Below, piece by piece: positions 61,599 to 64,000 of a stretch of DNA of 64,000 nt. The stretch's first letter is position 1; each line of letters opens with the position of its first letter. The stretch comes from Pontibacter coccineus. Lineage in GTDB: Bacteria > Bacteroidota > Bacteroidia > Cytophagales > Hymenobacteraceae. The stretch is taken from positions 248,001 through 312,000 of the forward strand of contig NZ_JAUOTN010000003.1 in assembly GCF_030546575.1 (NCBI RefSeq), in the 5' to 3' direction. The translations under genes were made by a program, and so were the position numbers. The notes beneath the pieces were generated by a model, which worked only from the letters and a program-made list of their open reading frames with translations, was not told where the DNA came from and made no database searches.

Positions 61599-64000
61599 AT
61601 GCACATCAAGACTCTGAGAACCCCGAAGCGATTGGCTGCTTCGTTGCTGGGCCTGTTGCTACTGGCAGGCTCACCGGCTACTGTCGCTGTGGCGCAGGGC
61701 GGCAAACAGGCCGCCACCGGCTACCAGCGCCCACCCGAGGCCATCGCCTCCATCATCGACGCACCTTCTACGCCGGGTGTCAGCATCAACTCCAAAGGCG
61801 ACTGGATGCTGCTGCTGGAGCGGGCAGGCTACCCCAGCATTGAGGAGCTGGCGCAACCCGAAAGCCGCCTGGCCGGTCTTCGCATCAACCCCGCCACAAA
61901 CGGGCAGAGCCGCGCTTCGTTCATCAACAACATCAAGTTAAAGCAGGTAAATGGCGGGCAGGAGTTTGAGCTGGCAGGTATACCGAAGAACGCGCAGATC
62001 TCCTACGTGACCTGGTCACCGGACGAAAAGCAGATCGCCTTCACCATCACCAAAGCAAACGGCATCGAGCTGTGGGTGGCAGGTATAGCCGACCGCCAGG
62101 CCCGCAAGCTGACCGAAGCCACGCTCAACGATGCGTATAGCGGTCGTCCGTTTTCGTGGCTGCCGGATAGCAAGTCGCTGCTGGTGAAGTTCGTAGACGA
62201 GAAGCGTGGCGAAATGCCGAAAGCCAACCTCGTACCGACGGGCCCGAACATCCAGGAGAACATCGGCAAGGCCAATCCTTCGCGCACCTACCAGGACCTG
62301 CTCAAGAACAGAAACGACGAGCAGCTCTTTGACTACTACATGCAAACCCAGCTCACACTGGTGAGCCTCGACGGCAAGCAGCAGCCCGTTGGCCAGGCCG
62401 GTATCATCAAGAGCGCCGACGTGTCGCCGGACGGACAGTACCTGCTCGTGGAGACCATTCAGAAGCCTTACTCATACCTGGTGCCGCACTATTACTTCCC
62501 TTACAGCGTGGAGGTATGGGGCCGCGATGGCAAAGTGGTGAAGCAACTGGCTCAGCTGCCACTTGCCGAGGATATTCCAATCGGTTTTGATAACGTGGCC
62601 AAAGGTCCGCGCGGCTACAGCTGGCGCCCCGACAAACCTGCCACGCTCTACTGGGCTGAAGCGCAGGACGGCGGTGATGCCAGCAAAGAAGTAGCAGAGC
62701 GCGATGTGGTGTTCATGCTGGATGCTCCTTTCTCCGGAAAACCTGCCAAGCTGGCCGGTACCAAGTTCCGTTACCGCGGCGTACAGTGGGGCAACAACGA
62801 TCTGGCGCTTGTAAACGAGCGCCTCTGGAAGACCCGCACAGAGCGTGTAGTGCGTGTGAATCCATCGAAGCCTGCCCAGGCTGGCACGGTGCTGATCGAG
62901 CGCTCTTACGAAGATGGCTACAGTGACCCGGGCAGCCCGGTGTTTACCAAAAATCAGTATGGCCAAAGTGTGCTGCTGACTGACAAGAAAGGCGATAACA
63001 TCTACATGATCAGCGAAGGCGGCTCTCCGGAAGGCAACCGTCCGTTCTTGAGCGAGTTCAATCTCAAGTCTAAGAAGGCAAAGATCCTGTTCCGTTCTGA
63101 AGCGCCTTATTACGAGCGTCCGGTGGACATCATTGACCTGAACAGCAAGCGCATCATCACCCGCCGCGAGTCGGAGCAGGAGGTGCCGAATTACTTTGTG
63201 CGCGACCTGAACAAGAAAAAACTGACGCAAGTAACCAAGTTCCCGCATCCGTACCCGCAGCTGCAAGGCGTGCAGAAAGAGATGCTGCAGTACGAGCGCA
63301 ACGATGGGGTGAAACTGACGGCCGTGCTATACCTGCCGAAAGACTATAAGAAAGGAAGTGGCCCGCTGCCGATGCTGATGTGGGCGTATCCCCGTGAGTT
63401 TAAGAACGCCGCCGCTGCCGGCCAGGTGAAGAGCTCGCCTTACGAGTTTACCCGCATCAGCTCTGGTTCGCCGCTGTTCTGGGTAACGCAGGGCTATGCC
63501 GTGCTCGACCGCACCGACTTCCCGATTGTGGGGGAGGGCGATGCACAGCCGAACGACACGTATGTGGAGCAACTGGTTGCCAGCGCTAAAGCCGCCATCG
63601 ACAAAACCGTGAGCATGGGCGTGGCCGATCCGAAGCGCATTGCCGTGGGCGGACACTCATACGGTGCTTTCATGACCGGTAACCTGCTGGCGCATTCTGA
63701 TCTGTTTGCCGCAGGTATAGCCCGCAGCGGCGCCTATAACCGTACGCTCACACCGTTTGGTTTCCAGCAGGAGGAGCGCACGTACTGGCAGGCGCCGGAG
63801 GTATACAACCGCATGTCGCCGTTCTCAGCTGCCCATAAAGTGAAGACGCCGATTTTGCTGATCCACGGAGAGGCTGATAATAACTCGGGTACTTTCCCGG
63901 TGCAGAGCGAGCGTTTCTACAACGCCCTGAAGGGCCACGGAGCCACGACGCGACTGGTGTTCCTGCCGCACGAGAGCCACGGCTACGCAGCCCGTGAGTC
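61599..64000 (+). CDS. S9-family prolyl oligopeptidase-type peptidase, 3' end missing
   Basis: The frame starts at ATG 61599 and is still open at the window end (800 codons seen). A signal peptide ends near VAVAQ. The N-terminal half is a beta-propeller (WSPDEKQIAFTITKANGIELW and similar blades); from about residue 560 an alpha/beta-hydrolase domain follows. The catalytic triad is complete: Ser in VGGHSYGAFMTG (about S687), Asp in IHGEADNNSG (about D760) and His in LPHESHGYAA (about H794). Length and the propeller sequence point to the S9D glutamyl-peptidase-like branch. Periplasmic peptide degradation is the likely role. Confidence 0.92.
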   Translation, partial: MHIKTLRTPKRLAASLLGLLLLAGSPATVAVAQGGKQAATGYQRPPEAIASIIDAPSTPGVSINSKGDWMLLLERAGYPSIEELAQPESRLAGLRINPATNGQSRASFINNIKLKQVNGGQEFELAGIPKNAQISYVTWSPDEKQIAFTITKANGIELWVAGIADRQARKLTEATLNDAYSGRPFSWLPDSKSLLVKFVDEKRGEMPKANLVPTGPNIQENIGKANPSRTYQDLLKNRNDEQLFDYYMQTQLTLVSLDGKQQPVGQAGIIKSADVSPDGQYLLVETIQKPYSYLVPHYYFPYSVEVWGRDGKVVKQLAQLPLAEDIPIGFDNVAKGPRGYSWRPDKPATLYWAEAQDGGDASKEVAERDVVFMLDAPFSGKPAKLAGTKFRYRGVQWGNNDLALVNERLWKTRTERVVRVNPSKPAQAGTVLIERSYEDGYSDPGSPVFTKNQYGQSVLLTDKKGDNIYMISEGGSPEGNRPFLSEFNLKSKKAKILFRSEAPYYERPVDIIDLNSKRIITRRESEQEVPNYFVRDLNKKKLTQVTKFPHPYPQLQGVQKEMLQYERNDGVKLTAVLYLPKDYKKGSGPLPMLMWAYPREFKNAAAAGQVKSSPYEFTRISSGSPLFWVTQGYAVLDRTDFPIVGEGDAQPNDTYVEQLVASAKAAIDKTVSMGVADPKRIAVGGHSYGAFMTGNLLAHSDLFAAGIARSGAYNRTLTPFGFQQEERTYWQAPEVYNRMSPFSAAHKVKTPILLIHGEADNNSGTFPVQSERFYNALKGHGATTRLVFLPHESHGYAARE

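Noticed and set aside
1..64000. tRNA, rRNA or known riboswitch
   Set aside because: No cloverleaf, rRNA segment or recognisable riboswitch core was found by reading; a covariance-model search could still reveal one.

Overview
The window is a chromosomal segment of a Bacteroidota bacterium. Evidence: SusC/SusD transport genes, promoters of the type TTG-N19/21-TAnnTTTG, lipoprotein signal peptides, and an exosortase-N system. The moderately GC-rich sequence and overall gene content suggest a member of Cytophagales, Pontibacter- or Hymenobacter-like; that placement is inference. No rRNA, tRNA, CRISPR array or transposase gene was seen.

Region 1 (1-18.3 kb) is a polysaccharide-utilisation locus for alpha-mannan or mannose-rich glycans: the tail of a LacI-type regulator, two GH92 alpha-mannosidases, a GH125 exo-alpha-1,6-mannosidase, a ROK sugar kinase, a SusC/SusD pair, a DUF3823 lipoprotein, a DUF4886 SGNH-like lipoprotein and a third GH92. 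LacI-type palindromes (CTAAAACGnTTTAG) sit just before the first GH92 and inside the susC promoter, tying the locus to one regulator. Two of the three GH92 proteins have Gln where the family has its general-acid Glu.

Region 2 (18.3-26.2 kb, mostly minus strand) holds an exosortase-N operon (membrane protein, winged-helix regulator, VIT-domain target, XrtN) with two near-identical ACTTTG-n5-CAAAGT boxes, then a lipoprotein, a TetR regulator, two cold-shock-domain proteins and a small orphan gene.

Region 3 (26.5-42.8 kb) is amino-acid biosynthesis: prephenate dehydratase plus DAHP synthase/chorismate mutase, then leuACDB and ilvE-D-B-N-C-A. Its most striking feature is regulatory. Both the aromatic and the branched-chain operon are preceded by TWO consecutive leader-peptide attenuators. 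The aromatic leaders are Phe/Tyr-rich (26529-26588 and 26666-26746) and the branched-chain leaders are Ile/Val-rich (35038-35121 and 35213-35275). Each is followed by its own intrinsic terminator and has an upstream antiterminator strand.

Region 4 (42.8-50.4 kb) has an MgtC/DUF4010 membrane protein, a complete RND efflux operon (adaptor, pump, TolC-like) and an alkyltransferase-like DNA-repair protein. Region 5 (50.5-54 kb) is an AT-rich run of small orphan genes, all on the minus strand, separated by structured spacers that share a GCCAACGG core and look like mobile-cassette boundaries. Region 6 (54.3-64 kb) has a LytS/LytR-type sensor-regulator pair split by an array of short palindromes, a conserved orphan gene, a cupin, a small cysteine-bearing protein with a metal-box-like promoter, ferritin, a thioredoxin-like ferredoxin, a STAS/SEC14-like protein, a collagen-like secreted protein and the start of an S9 peptidase.

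Across the whole window the octamer AGGTATAG/CTATACCT is heavily over-represented: about 50 copies counted by eye against about 2 expected by chance. It occurs on both strands, inside and between genes, and is sparser in the mannan locus and absent from the AT-rich orphan-gene island.
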